In this document: positions 1 to 9,037 of the stretch, piece after piece
How the letters are laid out: every line of letters starts with the position of its first letter
Position numbering within the stretch: the stretch's first letter is position 1
Origin: Amorphus coralli DSM 19760
GTDB taxonomy: Bacteria; Pseudomonadota; Alphaproteobacteria; Rhizobiales; Amorphaceae
Assembly: GCF_000374525.1 (NCBI RefSeq)
Contig: NZ_KB894572.1
Span: 541,460-605,459 of the forward strand
Direction of reading: 5' to 3'
Length of the DNA: 64,000 nucleotides
Translations under genes and position numbers: made by a program
Notes under the pieces: model-generated
The model's database searches: none
Told to the model about the DNA's origin: nothing
Seen by the model: only the letters and a program-made list of their open reading frames with translations

Positions 1-712
1 ACGAGCCGCCGGCCACGATGGCCTCCGCGATGACCGTCTTGATGGCCTGGACCAGGCGTTCGAGCCGCTCGGTCGGACGGCCGTCCCTTCGCACGATGGA
101 GCCGGCGGCCCGACGCGGCGACAGGCGGGCTCGCCAAAGGGCCTCGCAGACATAGATGTTGCCGAGGCCGGCGATGATGCGCTGGTCGAGCAAGGCGGAT
201 TTCAGCGGCGCCGCACGGCCGGCGAACTTCTCCGCAAGGAAGATCGCATCGAGCCGGTTGCCGACCGGTTCGACGCCGAGGTTCCGGATGAGGGGATGCG
301 CATCGAACGCGTCGAAGCCGATCAGCGTCATGTAGCCGAAGCGGCGCGGGTCGTTGTAGACGACACGGGTGCCGTCATCGAGCCGGAACACCACGTGGTC
401 GTGCACGGGGTTCTTGCCGCGGGGGTGATGGAAGTCGCCGGGCGTGTCGGAGTCGGTGCCGATCTCGGTGCGGAACGAGCCGGACATGCCGAGATGCATC
501 AGGAGCACGGTGTCATCGTCGAGGTGGGCGAGCAGATATTTGGCGCGGCGGCCGAGGGTCGTCACCTGCCGGCCCGCCAGGCGCGCGGCGAAGTCCTGCG
601 GAAAGGGAAAGCGCAGATCCGGACGACGCTGTTCCACCGTAACAAGGGTCCGGCCCGTGAGGTGAGGCTCGAGGCCGCGGCGGACGGTCTCGACTTCTGG
701 AAGCTCGGGCAT
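1..712 (-). CDS. mutM: Formamidopyrimidine-DNA glycosylase (partial, 3' end outside window)
   Basis: Base-excision repair enzyme that removes oxidised purines such as 8-oxoguanine and nicks the abasic site. Reading leftward from the ATG at 712, the protein begins [14 protein letters not shown], the family N-terminus in which Pro2 is the Schiff-base nucleophile and Glu3 the general acid. A GRRAKYLL segment supplies the conserved lysine, and [12 protein letters not shown] marks the helix-two-turn-helix DNA-binding region. About 237 codons are present. The usual length is near 290, so the C-terminal zinc finger lies beyond position 1. It is divergent from ubiE, a common arrangement in this group. 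Identification is very secure; only the missing end is unknown. Confidence 0.95.
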   Translation of the reverse strand, partial: MPELPEVETVRRGLEPHLTGRTLVTVEQRRPDLRFPFPQDFAARLAGRQVTTLGRRAKYLLAHLDDDTVLLMHLGMSGSFRTEIGTDSDTPGDFHHPRGKNPVHDHVVFRLDDGTRVVYNDPRRFGYMTLIGFDAFDAHPLIRNLGVEPVGNRLDAIFLAEKFAGRAAPLKSALLDQRIIAGLGNIYVCEALWRARLSPRRAAGSIVRRDGRPTERLERLVQAIKTVIAEAIVAGGS

Positions 713-840
713 CACAAAGACTGTCGACTGCGGAAGGATGCCGGCGAACGGAACGCTTGCTCCGCCAGCCGGATTGATGCCTTCACCATAGCCCCAGCAT
801 GAGCGGGCGGCTATCGTCTCGCGAGAAAGGTCCAACGCTG

Positions 841-1623
841 ATGAGCGAAACGCAAATGCACGAGCGCAGCGACGGCGAGCTGCCGTTCGGATTCCGCAAG
901 GTGCAGGCTCGCGAGAAGCAGGGCCTCGTGGACGATGTGTTCCACCGCGTGGCCCGGCGCTACGATCTGATGAACGACCTCATGTCCGGCGGGCTGCACC
1001 GGTTGTGGAAGGACGCCATGGTGAGCTGGCTCGCGCCGCCCAAGGCGACCCGCTCCGCCTACCGGGTGCTCGACGTGGCCGGTGGAACCGGCGACGTGGC
1101 GTTTCGCATCCTCGATCGCGGCGGACCCGGCGTCAGCGTCACGGTCGCCGACATCAACGCCGCCATGCTGGGTGTGGGCGCGGAACGCGCCCTGAAGCGC
1201 GGCGCCGACAGCCGCACCCGTTTCGTGCAGCTGAATGCCGAAAAGCTGCCCTTCGCCGAGCGGACCCACGACGCCTACACCATCGCCTTCGGCATCCGGA
1301 ACGTGCCCGACCGGGCTGCGGCGCTTGCCGAGGCCTACCGGGTCTGCAAGCGCGGCGGGCGCTTCATGTGCCTGGAGTTCGCGCCAGTCGACCTGCCGAT
1401 GCTCAAGCGCGTCTACGACACCTATTCCTTCCAGGTGATCCCGAAGATGGGTCGCGCCATCACGGGCGACGACCAGCCTTACCAGTATCTGGTGGAATCG
1501 ATCCGCACCTTCCCGATCCCCGAGCGCTTCGCCGTTGAGATCGAGGACGCCGGCTTCGAGCGCGTCACCTTCCGCCAGCTTTCCGGCGGCATCGCGAACA
1601 TCCACTCCGGCTTCAAGGTCTGA
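841..1623 (+). CDS. ubiE: Ubiquinone/menaquinone biosynthesis C-methyltransferase UbiE
   Basis: SAM-dependent C-methyltransferase of the ubiquinone pathway (2-methoxy-6-polyprenyl-1,4-benzoquinol methylation). The 260-residue protein contains [19 protein letters not shown] and [18 protein letters not shown] near the N-terminus, motif [14 protein letters not shown], and the later GIRNVPDR and GGRFMCLEF blocks typical of UbiE/COQ5. I chose the ATG at 841 because AAAGG lies ten bases upstream and homologues start near this MSET sequence. An in-frame ATG at 799 would add 14 residues. ubiB follows after four bases, so the two are almost certainly co-transcribed. Confidence 0.95.
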   Translation: MSETQMHERSDGELPFGFRKVQAREKQGLVDDVFHRVARRYDLMNDLMSGGLHRLWKDAMVSWLAPPKATRSAYRVLDVAGGTGDVAFRILDRGGPGVSVTVADINAAMLGVGAERALKRGADSRTRFVQLNAEKLPFAERTHDAYTIAFGIRNVPDRAAALAEAYRVCKRGGRFMCLEFAPVDLPMLKRVYDTYSFQVIPKMGRAITGDDQPYQYLVESIRTFPIPERFAVEIEDAGFERVTFRQLSGGIANIHSGFKV

Positions 1624-1627
1624 GCGG

Positions 1628-3214
1628 ATGCCCCTTCACATCGCGCCCTTCCTGCGGCTGGTGAATGCCAGCTTCGTGCTCGCGCGCGAAGGCGTGTTCG
1701 GCCTCGCCGTGCTGCCCGACCTGCCGCCGTCGGCACGCTTCGCCATCAGTGCCGCGCGCCTCGTCGAGCGACGCGGCGTCAAGCGGACCGATGCCGCCGC
1801 CCGGCTGACCCAGGCGCTGAACCGGCTCGGGCCGTCCTACGTCAAGCTCGGCCAGTTCCTGGCGACCCGGGCCGACGTGGTCGGCGCGGACGCGGCTCGG
1901 GAACTGGCCAAGCTGCAGGACGAGGTACCGCCGATCTCCGACGAGACGGCACGCAAGGCTGTGGCGGAAGGGTTGGGCCGCCCGGTCGAGGACGCGTTTG
2001 TCGAATTCGGACCCGCGGTGGCGGCGGCCTCCATCGCCCAGGTGCATCAGGCAACGGTGCGCGATGCGGATGGCGGCCTGCGCCAAGTGGCGGTGAAGGT
2101 GTTGAGGCCGGGGGTTGCCGGGCGCTTTGCCCGGGACCTGGAGAGCTTCTATCTCGCAGCCCGTCTCGTGGAGCGCTTTGCGCCGCAGGCGCGGCGTCTG
2201 CGGCCCCTCGCCGTTGTCGACACGCTGGCGCGCTCGGTGCACCTGGAGATGGATCTCCGGCTAGAGGCTGCCGCCCTGTCGGAAATGGCGGAGAATTGCG
2301 CCGAGGATCCCGGCTTCCGGGTGCCTGCCGTCGACTGGCAGCGCACCTCCAAGAGCATCCTCTCCATGGAGTGGATCGACGGCATCAAGCTGTCGAAGGC
2401 GGATCTCCTGCGCGAGGCGGGGCTTGATCTCGAACAGCTCGCCGAAACGGTGCTGCAGTCGTTCCTGCGCCACGCGGTGCGCGACGGCTTCTTCCATGCC
2501 GACATGCATCCGGGCAACCTCTTCGTCGAGCCGGACGGCACCCTCGTGGCCGTCGATTTCGGTATCACCGGACGGCTCAACGAAAAGGAGCGCAGCTTTC
2601 TGGCGCGCATCCTCTTCGGCTTCATCCGGCGCGACTACAAGATGGTCGCCGAGGTGCACTTCGAAGCTGGCTACGTGCCCGCCGACCAGGATCCGGACGT
2701 GTTTGCCCAGGCGCTCAGGGCCATCGGCGAACCGATCCGCGACCAGACCGCCCAGGACATTTCCATGGCGCGGCTTCTGACCCAGCTCTTCGAAGTCACC
2801 GAGCTGTTCGCCATGACCACCCAGCCGCGGCTCATCATGCTGCAGAAAACGATGGTGGTGGTGGAAGGCGTGGCGCGCTCCCTCGATCCGCGGCTCGACA
2901 TCTGGCACGTCGCCGAACCGGTGATGCGCGGCTGGATGGAAGAGCACGTGGGGCCGGCCCATTTCTTCCACGAGGCGGGGGAGGGGCTGACGGCCATCGC
3001 CCGCTTCATGAGCGAATTCCCGGACTACGTGGAAAAGATGAGCCGGACGTCCAACGGCCTTACTGGCATGGCGGAGACCGGCCTGGTGCTCGCGGCGGAA
3101 ACGGTGGACGCCATCGCCGAGGCCGAGGCGCGCCGCTCGCGCTCGCGCCAGGCCGCGCTTTGGGTAGGCGCCCTGTCGCTTGCCGCGATCGCGTTCTCCG
3201 TGGTCTTCGGCTGA
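1628..3214 (+). CDS. ubiB: Ubiquinone biosynthesis kinase-like protein UbiB (ABC1/ADCK)
   Basis: Atypical protein kinase-like ATPase needed for ubiquinone biosynthesis, membrane-associated. The 528-residue product shows the family signatures in order: the KxGQ motif in YVKLGQFLATR near residue 71, SIAQVH near 135, VAVKVLRPGV near 155, the catalytic loop FFHADMHPGNLF near 290, and the metal-binding VDFGI near 308. A hydrophobic segment at residues 508-527 fits the C-terminal membrane anchor. The start at 1628 lies four bases after the ubiE stop; the frame is open further upstream but overlaps ubiE. The mutM/ubiE/ubiB grouping is usual in alphaproteobacteria. Confidence 0.95.
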   Translation: MPLHIAPFLRLVNASFVLAREGVFGLAVLPDLPPSARFAISAARLVERRGVKRTDAAARLTQALNRLGPSYVKLGQFLATRADVVGADAARELAKLQDEVPPISDETARKAVAEGLGRPVEDAFVEFGPAVAAASIAQVHQATVRDADGGLRQVAVKVLRPGVAGRFARDLESFYLAARLVERFAPQARRLRPLAVVDTLARSVHLEMDLRLEAAALSEMAENCAEDPGFRVPAVDWQRTSKSILSMEWIDGIKLSKADLLREAGLDLEQLAETVLQSFLRHAVRDGFFHADMHPGNLFVEPDGTLVAVDFGITGRLNEKERSFLARILFGFIRRDYKMVAEVHFEAGYVPADQDPDVFAQALRAIGEPIRDQTAQDISMARLLTQLFEVTELFAMTTQPRLIMLQKTMVVVEGVARSLDPRLDIWHVAEPVMRGWMEEHVGPAHFFHEAGEGLTAIARFMSEFPDYVEKMSRTSNGLTGMAETGLVLAAETVDAIAEAEARRSRSRQAALWVGALSLAAIAFSVVFG

Positions 3215-3229
3215 GGCGGCGGCCGGAGG

Positions 3230-4012
3230 TCAGTCTGCCGACAGAGCCTCGACGGCGCCGATCAGCCGCTCGATATCCTGCGGGCGAGACAGGCGGTGGT
3301 CGCCATCCTTGACCAGGGTCAGCACGACGTCGTCGCGAGCGAGCCGCGTGACGAGATCGGTGACATGGCTCCACGGCACGTCCTCGTCCTGCACACCCTG
3401 CAGGATGTGGACGGGGCAGGCGGTCTCGATCGGCCCGCTGTCATAAAGCAGGTTCAGTCGGCCATCCTCGATGAGCGCCCGGGTGATCGGGTAGGGGGCC
3501 TCGCCGTAGGGAGACGGCCGATGCCAGACGCCCTCGTCCTGGATCGTCCGCTTCACCTCGTCCGGGAACGACGCCCACATAAGCCGCTCGGTGAAGTCGG
3601 CGGCGGGCGCGATCAGGACCATGCCGGCGAGCCGGTCGGCGGTCGCCTTCTGCTTCAGCCTGCGGGCCAGAAGCAGCGCAATCCAGCCACCCATTGAGGA
3701 GCCCACCAGGATCGTCGGACCGGTGCAGAACGCGTCGAAAACGGCCTCCGCCTCCTCCAGCCACTTCGAAATCGTGCCGTCTTCGAAGCGGCCCCCCGAT
3801 TCGCCGTGGCCGGAATAGTCGAAGCGCGTGACGGCGCGCCCGGTGTCCCGGCCCCATTCGTCGAGGGCCACGGCCTTGGTTCCGCCCATGTCGGACATGA
3901 AACCGCCCAGCCAGAGGACGGCCGGCGTGGCGCCTGTCCGTCGCCGGACGGCGATGCGTCGCTCGCCGCCGGCAGGACCGACGCTCAGGAATTCGGGGGC
4001 CGCTTCGCTCAT
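3230..4012 (-). CDS. Alpha/beta hydrolase (ABHD10-like carboxylesterase)
   Basis: A 260-residue serine hydrolase, substrate unknown. Seen in the sequence: the oxyanion region VLWLGGFMSDM near residue 33, RFDYSGHGES near 63, the nucleophile elbow GSSMGG with Ser106, an acidic residue in QDEDVPW, and the catalytic His in DGDHRLSR near the C-terminus. The GGFMSDM pattern is typical of bacterial relatives of ABHD10 (palmitoyl-protein thioesterase-like). I chose the ATG at 4012 because AAGGACAGG precedes it by a few bases; an upstream extension has no such site. It converges on ubiB, with its stop 15 bases from the ubiB stop. Confidence 0.85.
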   Translation of the reverse strand: MSEAAPEFLSVGPAGGERRIAVRRRTGATPAVLWLGGFMSDMGGTKAVALDEWGRDTGRAVTRFDYSGHGESGGRFEDGTISKWLEEAEAVFDAFCTGPTILVGSSMGGWIALLLARRLKQKATADRLAGMVLIAPAADFTERLMWASFPDEVKRTIQDEGVWHRPSPYGEAPYPITRALIEDGRLNLLYDSGPIETACPVHILQGVQDEDVPWSHVTDLVTRLARDDVVLTLVKDGDHRLSRPQDIERLIGAVEALSAD

Positions 4013-4119
4013 TTGCCTGTCCTTGCTCCGGTGGTATCGTCGCGGCCCCTGGCATAGCGACCTCCGGCCCGCGACGCCAACCCCGCTGGCGGTCCAGCGC
4101 CGGCCTCCTGCCATTTCCG

Positions 4120-5289
4120 GTGGTTTTCGTGTCCCGTCCGACCGTCCTGCAGATCGTTCCCGAACTCCACACGGGCGGTGCCGAGCGCACGGCGGTCGAC
4201 ATGGCGGCTCGGCTCGTCGCGGAGGGATGGCGGGCCATCGTGCTGTCGCAGGGCGGCCGGCTGGTGGACGAGCTGAAGGCGACCGGCGCTGAGTATGTGG
4301 ACTTTCCCGCGCGCACCAAGAACCCGTTGAAACTTCGGGCCAATGCCCGGGCGATCGCCGAGATGATCCGGACGGAAGGCGTCGATATCGTCCACGCCCG
4401 CTCGCGCGCCCCGGCCTGGTCGGCCTATTGGGCCGCGCGGCGCACGGATACGCCGTTCGTGACCACCTACCACGGCGCCTACAATCAGAAATCTCGCCTC
4501 AAGGGCCTCTACAATTCGGTCATGGCCCGCGGGGACGTGGTCATCGCCAACTCCGGCTACACCGCCGACCTGATCCTGGAGCGGCATCCGGTGGCCGCTG
4601 GGCGCATCGTCACAATCCATCGCGGCACGGACCTCGCGGCGTTCGACGAGCCGGACGTGCCGAGCCGTGCCGCGGCGCTGCGCGCCGCCTGGGGGGTCCC
4701 CGAGGAGGCTCGGATCATACTGCACCTGGCTCGGCTCACCGGCTGGAAGGGACAGGGCGTGCTCATCGACGCGCTCGGCCAACTGGACGCACACAGGGAC
4801 TGCGTGGTCGTGCTGGCCGGTGACGCGCAGGGGCGCGAGGACTATCTCGCCTCTCTGAAGGAGCGCATCCACGCGCTCGGACTGGACGGGCGCGTGCTGC
4901 TGCCCGGTCACTGCGCCGATGTTCCGGCGGCAATGGCGGCTGCCGACGCGGTGGTGGTCGCCTCGGTCGAGCCGGAGGCGTTCGGCCGCGCGGCGGTCGA
5001 AGCACAGGCCGCCGGCCGGCCGCTGATCGTGTCGGATCTGGGGGCCGTGGTGGAGACGGTCGCCTCCCCGCCCCTGGTCGCGGACGGCGAGCGGACGGGG
5101 TGGAAGGTCCCCCCCGGCGACGCTCAGGCGCTTGCGGCCTGCCTCGATGGGGTACTCGATCTGGATGCGGAAAGCCGTGCAGCGCTGGCCGCGTATGCGC
5201 GCGCCCATGTCCGGCAGAACTTTTCGCTGGACGCGATGACCGATCAGACGATGGACGTCTACAGGAGCCTGCTACAAGCACGTCCCTAG
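4120..5289 (+). CDS. Glycosyltransferase family 4 protein
   Basis: GT-B fold transferase that probably adds a sugar from an activated donor to a lipid or surface glycan; donor and acceptor cannot be told. The N-terminal Rossmann half carries LQIVPELHTGGAERT and VDIVHARSRAPAWSAYW. The C-terminal half has IILHLARLTGWKGQ, VLLPGHCADVPAAMAAAD and the EPEAFGRAAVEAQAAGRP block with the EX7E donor-phosphate motif. Length is 389 residues from the GTG at 4120. A second in-frame GTG at 4129 would give MSRPTVLQIV and fits many homologues slightly better. It diverges from the alpha/beta hydrolase gene and precedes infC by about 210 bases. Confidence 0.87.
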   Translation: MVFVSRPTVLQIVPELHTGGAERTAVDMAARLVAEGWRAIVLSQGGRLVDELKATGAEYVDFPARTKNPLKLRANARAIAEMIRTEGVDIVHARSRAPAWSAYWAARRTDTPFVTTYHGAYNQKSRLKGLYNSVMARGDVVIANSGYTADLILERHPVAAGRIVTIHRGTDLAAFDEPDVPSRAAALRAAWGVPEEARIILHLARLTGWKGQGVLIDALGQLDAHRDCVVVLAGDAQGREDYLASLKERIHALGLDGRVLLPGHCADVPAAMAAADAVVVASVEPEAFGRAAVEAQAAGRPLIVSDLGAVVETVASPPLVADGERTGWKVPPGDAQALAACLDGVLDLDAESRAALAAYARAHVRQNFSLDAMTDQTMDVYRSLLQARP

Positions 5290-5321
5290 CGAAAAGGCCG
5301 CAGTTTCCGCGCATCTCGCCG

Positions 5322-5397
5322 TTGACTTCCCGCTGCAAAGACCCGATCTTCACTTGGAGGTCGCATTTGCGGCGACCGCGGAGGACACACGGTCGCC
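5322..5397 (+). promoter_or_regulatory. Possible infC promoter and leader hairpin
   Basis: TTGACT at 5322-5327 and GATCTT at 5345-5350 are spaced by 17 bases and could form a sigma-70-type promoter. Just downstream an 8-bp perfect stem, GGCGACCG at 5371-5378 with CGGTCGCC at 5390-5397, sits in the infC leader. The -10 match is only fair, so this is a tentative assignment. Confidence 0.35.
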
Positions 5398-5502
5398 CCG
5401 GCGCGTTGCGTTCGGGGATGGCGGTGTTGCAGGGTAGTCTCCCTTGCCTTCCGCGACCGCGCGAACGCAGCCCGTTCCTGAACAGTTGAGGAGAAACGTA
5501 CC

Positions 5503-6039
5503 ATTCGCCGTCCGCACCGTGCACCGCCGCCCACCAAAGAAGGGCCGCGCATCAACTCCGATATTCGCGTTCCGCGAGTCCAGCTCGTCGACGCCGAGGG
5601 CAACAACCGCGGAATCGTCGAGACCGACGAGGCCATTGCCATCGCCGAGGAGTCCGGCCTCGACCTCGTCGAGGTCTCCCCGAACGCCGATCCGCCGGTC
5701 TGCAAGATTCTCGACTTCGGCAAGTACAAGTACCAGAGCCAGAAGAAGGCCGCCGAAGCCCGCAAGAAGCAGAAGACCGTCGAGGTCAAAGAGATCAAGA
5801 TGCGGCCCAACATCGACACGCATGACTACGACGTGAAGATGCGGTCGATGAAGCGGTTCTTCGAAGAGGGTGACAAGGTCAAGGTCACGCTGCGATTCCG
5901 GGGGCGCGAGATGGCGCACCAGGAACTCGGCATGGACGTGCTCCGCAAGGTTCGCTCCGAGATCGAGGAAATCGCCAAGGTGGAATCCGAGCCCCGGCTC
6001 GAAGGCCGCCAGATGGTGATGGTTCTCGCTCCGCGCTGA
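5503..6039 (+). CDS. infC: Translation initiation factor IF-3 (ATT start codon)
   Basis: IF-3 binds the 30S subunit, prevents premature 50S joining and proofreads initiator tRNA and start codon. The 178-residue product reads [20 protein letters not shown] at its start and contains [36 protein letters not shown] and [19 protein letters not shown], all classical IF-3 blocks across both domains. No ATG or GTG lies near the correct N-terminus. The codon ATT at 5503 does, with GAGGAG nine bases upstream. Starting at AUU is the known autoregulatory device of IF-3. A terminator follows at once, and rpmI/rplT are not downstream. Confidence 0.95.
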   Translation: MRRPHRAPPPTKEGPRINSDIRVPRVQLVDAEGNNRGIVETDEAIAIAEESGLDLVEVSPNADPPVCKILDFGKYKYQSQKKAAEARKKQKTVEVKEIKMRPNIDTHDYDVKMRSMKRFFEEGDKVKVTLRFRGREMAHQELGMDVLRKVRSEIEEIAKVESEPRLEGRQMVMVLAPR

Positions 6040-6112
6040 TTGACCTGTCCGCCGCTGGCCGTGCCTTTCGGGCAAGACCAGCGACGGGCCACTGACACCG
6101 AGATGAATGCGA

Positions 6113-6142
6113 GGCGCTTCCGGGCAACCGGGAGCGCCTTTT
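6113..6142 (+). terminator. Rho-independent terminator of infC
   Basis: An 11-bp stem pairs GGCGCTTCCGG (6113-6123) with CCGGGAGCGCC (6128-6138), containing one G-T pair, and is followed by TTTT. It lies about 75 bases after the infC stop, so infC appears monocistronic. Confidence 0.8.
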
Positions 6143-6315
6143 GCGTTCAAGGCGCCGGCCTTGCGGTCGCACGATTGCGAAGGAAAGGCCCGTCTGGTGC
6201 TTTCTTGCTGCCACGGGATTGCCGCGATGGCTGCCCATGTTTGGAACGCACGAACTTCAACGCAAACGCCCGCTCCGGCCACCCGGCCGGTTCGGGCCAG
6301 AAGATCGGGTGACCC

Positions 6316-6918
6316 ATGCTAGCGACCCTGACCCGGGAAACGATTCAGCCTCAAGCCGAACGCGGGGCCCTGCGCGCCCACTGGACCGGCGAAACCAACG
6401 GCGGTCGGTCCGAGGTTCTCCACTACGAGCAGCACGGCAACGCGCGCTCCGTTGAAGGCGTAATCGCCGGTGCCCATGTCGGCGAACCGTTCGCGCTCAC
6501 CTATCGCTGCCTGATGGACCTTGCCTGGTCGGTTCGCCTTTTCGAGGTCCGACCGCTGGGGGCCGCCGAACCGACGCGGCTCCATTCCGATGGTGCGGGC
6601 CGCTGGACGGAAGGGCACGGCGTGCCGCTTGACGAACTCCAGGGGTGCACGGACCTGGAGTTCGGCGAGACGGCCTTCACGTTGACGCCGATCATCCGCC
6701 GGTTGGGGCTTTCGGCCGGGGAGAGCGCCGATCTCGATCTCGTGTCCCTGTCGGCTGCGGAGATGATCCCGGTGCGCGTGCAGCGGCGGCTGACCTGCGT
6801 TCAGCCGCTGTCCATCTATCGGACGGAGGATGTCGAAACGGGCGAGCGTGTCGAGGTCTCGGTTGACCGGGACGGTTTCGTGACCGCCTTTCCCAGGCGC
6901 TTCCTGCGCCTCGCCTGA
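6316..6918 (+). CDS. Putative glycolipid-binding protein (DUF1089 family)
   Basis: A 200-residue protein that resembles the putative glycolipid-binding family PF06475. Visible family features include an early HWTGE....SEVLHYE block, GVIAGAHVGEPFALTY followed by DLAWSVR, a GAGRWTEGHG turn, the FTLTPIIRRLGL segment, and VSVDRDGFVTAFPRRFLRLA at the C-terminus. No signal peptide or membrane segment is seen, so a cytoplasmic location is likely. The biochemical role of the family is poorly known. It stands alone between the infC terminator and a convergent membrane protein gene. Confidence 0.75.
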   Translation: MLATLTRETIQPQAERGALRAHWTGETNGGRSEVLHYEQHGNARSVEGVIAGAHVGEPFALTYRCLMDLAWSVRLFEVRPLGAAEPTRLHSDGAGRWTEGHGVPLDELQGCTDLEFGETAFTLTPIIRRLGLSAGESADLDLVSLSAAEMIPVRVQRRLTCVQPLSIYRTEDVETGERVEVSVDRDGFVTAFPRRFLRLA

Positions 6919-6970
6919 TGACTTTGGCGCGGCCGGGGCGGGCCGGAGGCCGCGTCCCCGACTTTCCTGT

Positions 6971-7255
6971 TCAGGGTCGTGAGCGAACGGATTCCAGGAT
7001 CCGCACGACCAGCCAGATCGGGACCACGATCATCGCGCCGAGCAGCAGATACTGTCCGATGGAGACCACCGCATCCCAGCCGATCCGGGGCAGACGGTCG
7101 ATCCAGAAGGTGAGCATGGCGACGACGTCGCCGGGCGTGTAGCCGAACCCGGCGAAGACCAAGCCGACAACGAACGACAGCACGACCAGCTTGAGGATCA
7201 CGTTGCCCGGTGATCCGCCGAGAAAACGGCGGGCTGGGGATCGGGGGTCGGTCAT
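6971..7255 (-). CDS. Small integral membrane protein (DUF6460)
   Basis: A 94-residue protein with two long hydrophobic stretches, around residues 20-42 and 62-85, separated by an amphipathic DRLPRIGWDAV loop. The NVILKLVVLSFVVG start of the first helix and the ILES tail match a small family found mainly in Hyphomicrobiales and catalogued as DUF6460. No function is known to me. It lies about 100 bases downstream of the ECF operon on the same strand, so it may be read through from it, but no intervening terminator or separate promoter was recognised. Confidence 0.7.
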   Translation of the reverse strand: MTDPRSPARRFLGGSPGNVILKLVVLSFVVGLVFAGFGYTPGDVVAMLTFWIDRLPRIGWDAVVSIGQYLLLGAMIVVPIWLVVRILESVRSRP

Positions 7256-7357
7256 TGCGGGTCTCGTCCTCGGTTCGGTCGCTGCGGCCAGGCTCCGGCC
7301 TGCCTCTATATCAAGGATCTCCCGCGTCGATCCGCAACCCCGTCCGCTCGATCACGA

Positions 7358-7870
7358 TCAGCGGGGCGGGGGGGCGGGATCATCGTCTCGCGGCGGCGGA
7401 CCGCGGCGGTCGCCGTCCCGCGGGCCGTCGCGTCCACGTCGGTGCATGCCGATTTCGGCCCGCACGTCGGCGGGCGTCTGGGCCATGATCCGCTCCAGCG
7501 CTTGGTGACCGGCTTGCTGCAGAGCGCTCGTGCTCGCCTGTATCTTGTCCAGCGCCGCCTCCAGGGCGGCGGGGTCGTAGGGATCCGCCCGCATCGCCGC
7601 GTACATCTCCTGGCGGGCGGCGCGGAAGGCGTCGAAATTTGCCTTCACCGTGGGATCGTTGAAGAGATCGTCGCGCAGGGCCTCTCGCATCTGCGGAGGA
7701 AAGGCTCGGTCGGCGGCGGTGAGAAAACCGGAAAAGCCGCCGCGGGGCGGCGGGTGATCGGGACCGAACACCGAGCGTGCGGCGAAGAATCCGCCGACGG
7801 TGAAGTTGATGGCGAGCGAAAGGGCAAGGGCCACCAGGACGCCGATTGCCCAGGAACCACGCAGGGTCAC
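7358..7870 (-). CDS. Periplasmic heavy-metal sensor-like protein (CpxP/CnrX-type)
   Basis: A 170-residue protein with one N-terminal membrane helix (about residues 8-30) and a mostly helical periplasmic part. The order FLTAADRAFPPQMREALRDD, an AARQEMYAAMRADPYD helix, and ALERIMAQTPADVRAEI matches the metal-resistance/Spy-like helical hairpin family. The last 30 residues are rich in Arg, Asp and Pro. The ATG overlaps the stop of the anti-sigma gene by four bases (ATGA), which implies translational coupling. Members next to ECF/anti-sigma pairs usually sense envelope stress or metals; the ligand here is unknown. Confidence 0.8.
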   Translation of the reverse strand: MTLRGSWAIGVLVALALSLAINFTVGGFFAARSVFGPDHPPPRGGFSGFLTAADRAFPPQMREALRDDLFNDPTVKANFDAFRAARQEMYAAMRADPYDPAALEAALDKIQASTSALQQAGHQALERIMAQTPADVRAEIGMHRRGRDGPRDGDRRGPPPRDDDPAPPPR

Positions 7871-8325
7871 AAGCTGTCTCCTTCGCCGAAGCCGGTTCCG
7901 TCCTCGCCCACGCCCAGCACCAGGAGAGCCACTTCCTCGCCCTGCGAATAGGACTGGGTGGCGGTTTGGTCGATGACCAGACCGAGCGTTGCGCCAAGCG
8001 CGATGCAGCCGACGGCGGCACCGGCGAAGGCAGCCATGCGTACGGGGGTGAAGAGCGTGGCGAGCGAGGTCATGTCACCGCGCTGACGCTCGCGAACCGT
8101 CTGCAGGACGCGACCGACGAGGGCAGCGTCGGTGGCGGCGGGCGCGGCAATCGCACCAAGATCGGCGTCGAGGGCGCGTGCCGTCTCAAGGAGCCGACGC
8201 GCATGGTCGTCCCGTGCGACGAGCGCGTTCACGCTGTCGGCGGTGCCGCGCGGCCAGTCATGCGGATCGGACCCGCAACGGTCGATCAGCGCTTCCAGGT
8301 CGGCAAGGGTGAAGGTCCTGTTCAT
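7867..8325 (-). CDS. Anti-sigma factor, membrane-anchored
   Basis: A 152-residue protein predicted to hold the upstream ECF sigma factor inactive at the membrane. The cytoplasmic N-terminus (LADLEALIDRCGSDPHDWP, ARRLLETARALDADL) resembles short alphaproteobacterial anti-sigma domains. A single membrane helix, MAAFAGAAVGCIALGATLG, lies near residues 105-127, followed by a short periplasmic tail. The HxxxCxxC zinc motif of ZAS-type anti-sigma factors is absent. I chose the ATG at 8325 because the fold begins there and GGAG precedes it. It starts 62 bases after the sigma gene and overlaps the metal-sensor gene by four bases. Confidence 0.78.
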   Translation of the reverse strand: MNRTFTLADLEALIDRCGSDPHDWPRGTADSVNALVARDDHARRLLETARALDADLGAIAAPAATDAALVGRVLQTVRERQRGDMTSLATLFTPVRMAAFAGAAVGCIALGATLGLVIDQTATQSYSQGEEVALLVLGVGEDGTGFGEGDSL

Positions 8326-8386
8326 CGGTTCTCGCTCCGCCGGCGTCGCGCTCCGTCGCGAACGCCGTCGTACATCCGTCTTCCGT

Positions 8387-9037
8387 TCATCGCGCCCGGT
8401 CCCCGTCGCCCACGGCGTCGCGCTCCATTTTCTTCTGTCGCAGTGTCCGCCGGGCACGCACCAGCAGCTGTTCTGCCGCGCCTTCGCTGACGCCCAGCCG
8501 GGCGGCGATCTCGGTGGTGGCAACGTCCCCGGTCGAGGCCAGCAGGATCGCTGCTCGCTGCCGGGCAGGCAATGCCTTGACGTCGGCCGTTACCGCCTTC
8601 AGTTCGTCGCGGACCACCGCCCTGTGTTCCGCTCCAGGCGCAGGTTCGACCGGATCGTCCACGGTGTCGAGGCCAACGGCCCGGCGCACCTTGCGGCGTC
8701 GGTCCAGGTCGATGCACCGGTTCAGAGCGATGCGGTAGATCCAGGTTAATACCTTCACCCCGCGCGCATCCCAGCGGCCGGCCTTGCGCCACACCGACCA
8801 GAAGGTGTCCTGGACGATGTCCTCGGCGTCCGCCGCCGACCCGGTGAAGCGAAGCGCCAGCGATCGAATCCGGCCGCCGTGGCGCTGCACCAGCTCGGCC
8901 AGAGCGCGCTCGTCCCCGCGCCCGATACGGGCGAGGAGCATGGCATCCCCGTCTTCGATTGCGTTGGTGTCCACGTGGGTCGTCGGATGGCTTTGTCGGT
9001 TCAGCGGTCCGGCGACCGCGTCAATGGAAGCGGCCAT
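8387..9037 (-). CDS. ECF-family RNA polymerase sigma factor
   Basis: A 216-residue alternative sigma factor. Region 2 is seen in ELVQRHGGRIRSLALRF followed by AADAEDIVQDTFWSVWRKA, where DAEDIVQ is the core-binding signature. Region 4 carries LPARQRAAILLA and the helix-turn-helix TEIAARLGVSEGAAEQLL. The ATG at 9037 has GAGAGG five bases upstream. It heads a three-gene minus-strand operon with its anti-sigma factor and a periplasmic metal sensor, so it probably controls an envelope or metal-stress response. GGAAAC at 9057-9062 (minus strand) looks like an ECF -35 element, but its spacing to the start is very short. Confidence 0.92.
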   Translation of the reverse strand: MAASIDAVAGPLNRQSHPTTHVDTNAIEDGDAMLLARIGRGDERALAELVQRHGGRIRSLALRFTGSAADAEDIVQDTFWSVWRKAGRWDARGVKVLTWIYRIALNRCIDLDRRRKVRRAVGLDTVDDPVEPAPGAEHRAVVRDELKAVTADVKALPARQRAAILLASTGDVATTEIAARLGVSEGAAEQLLVRARRTLRQKKMERDAVGDGDRAR

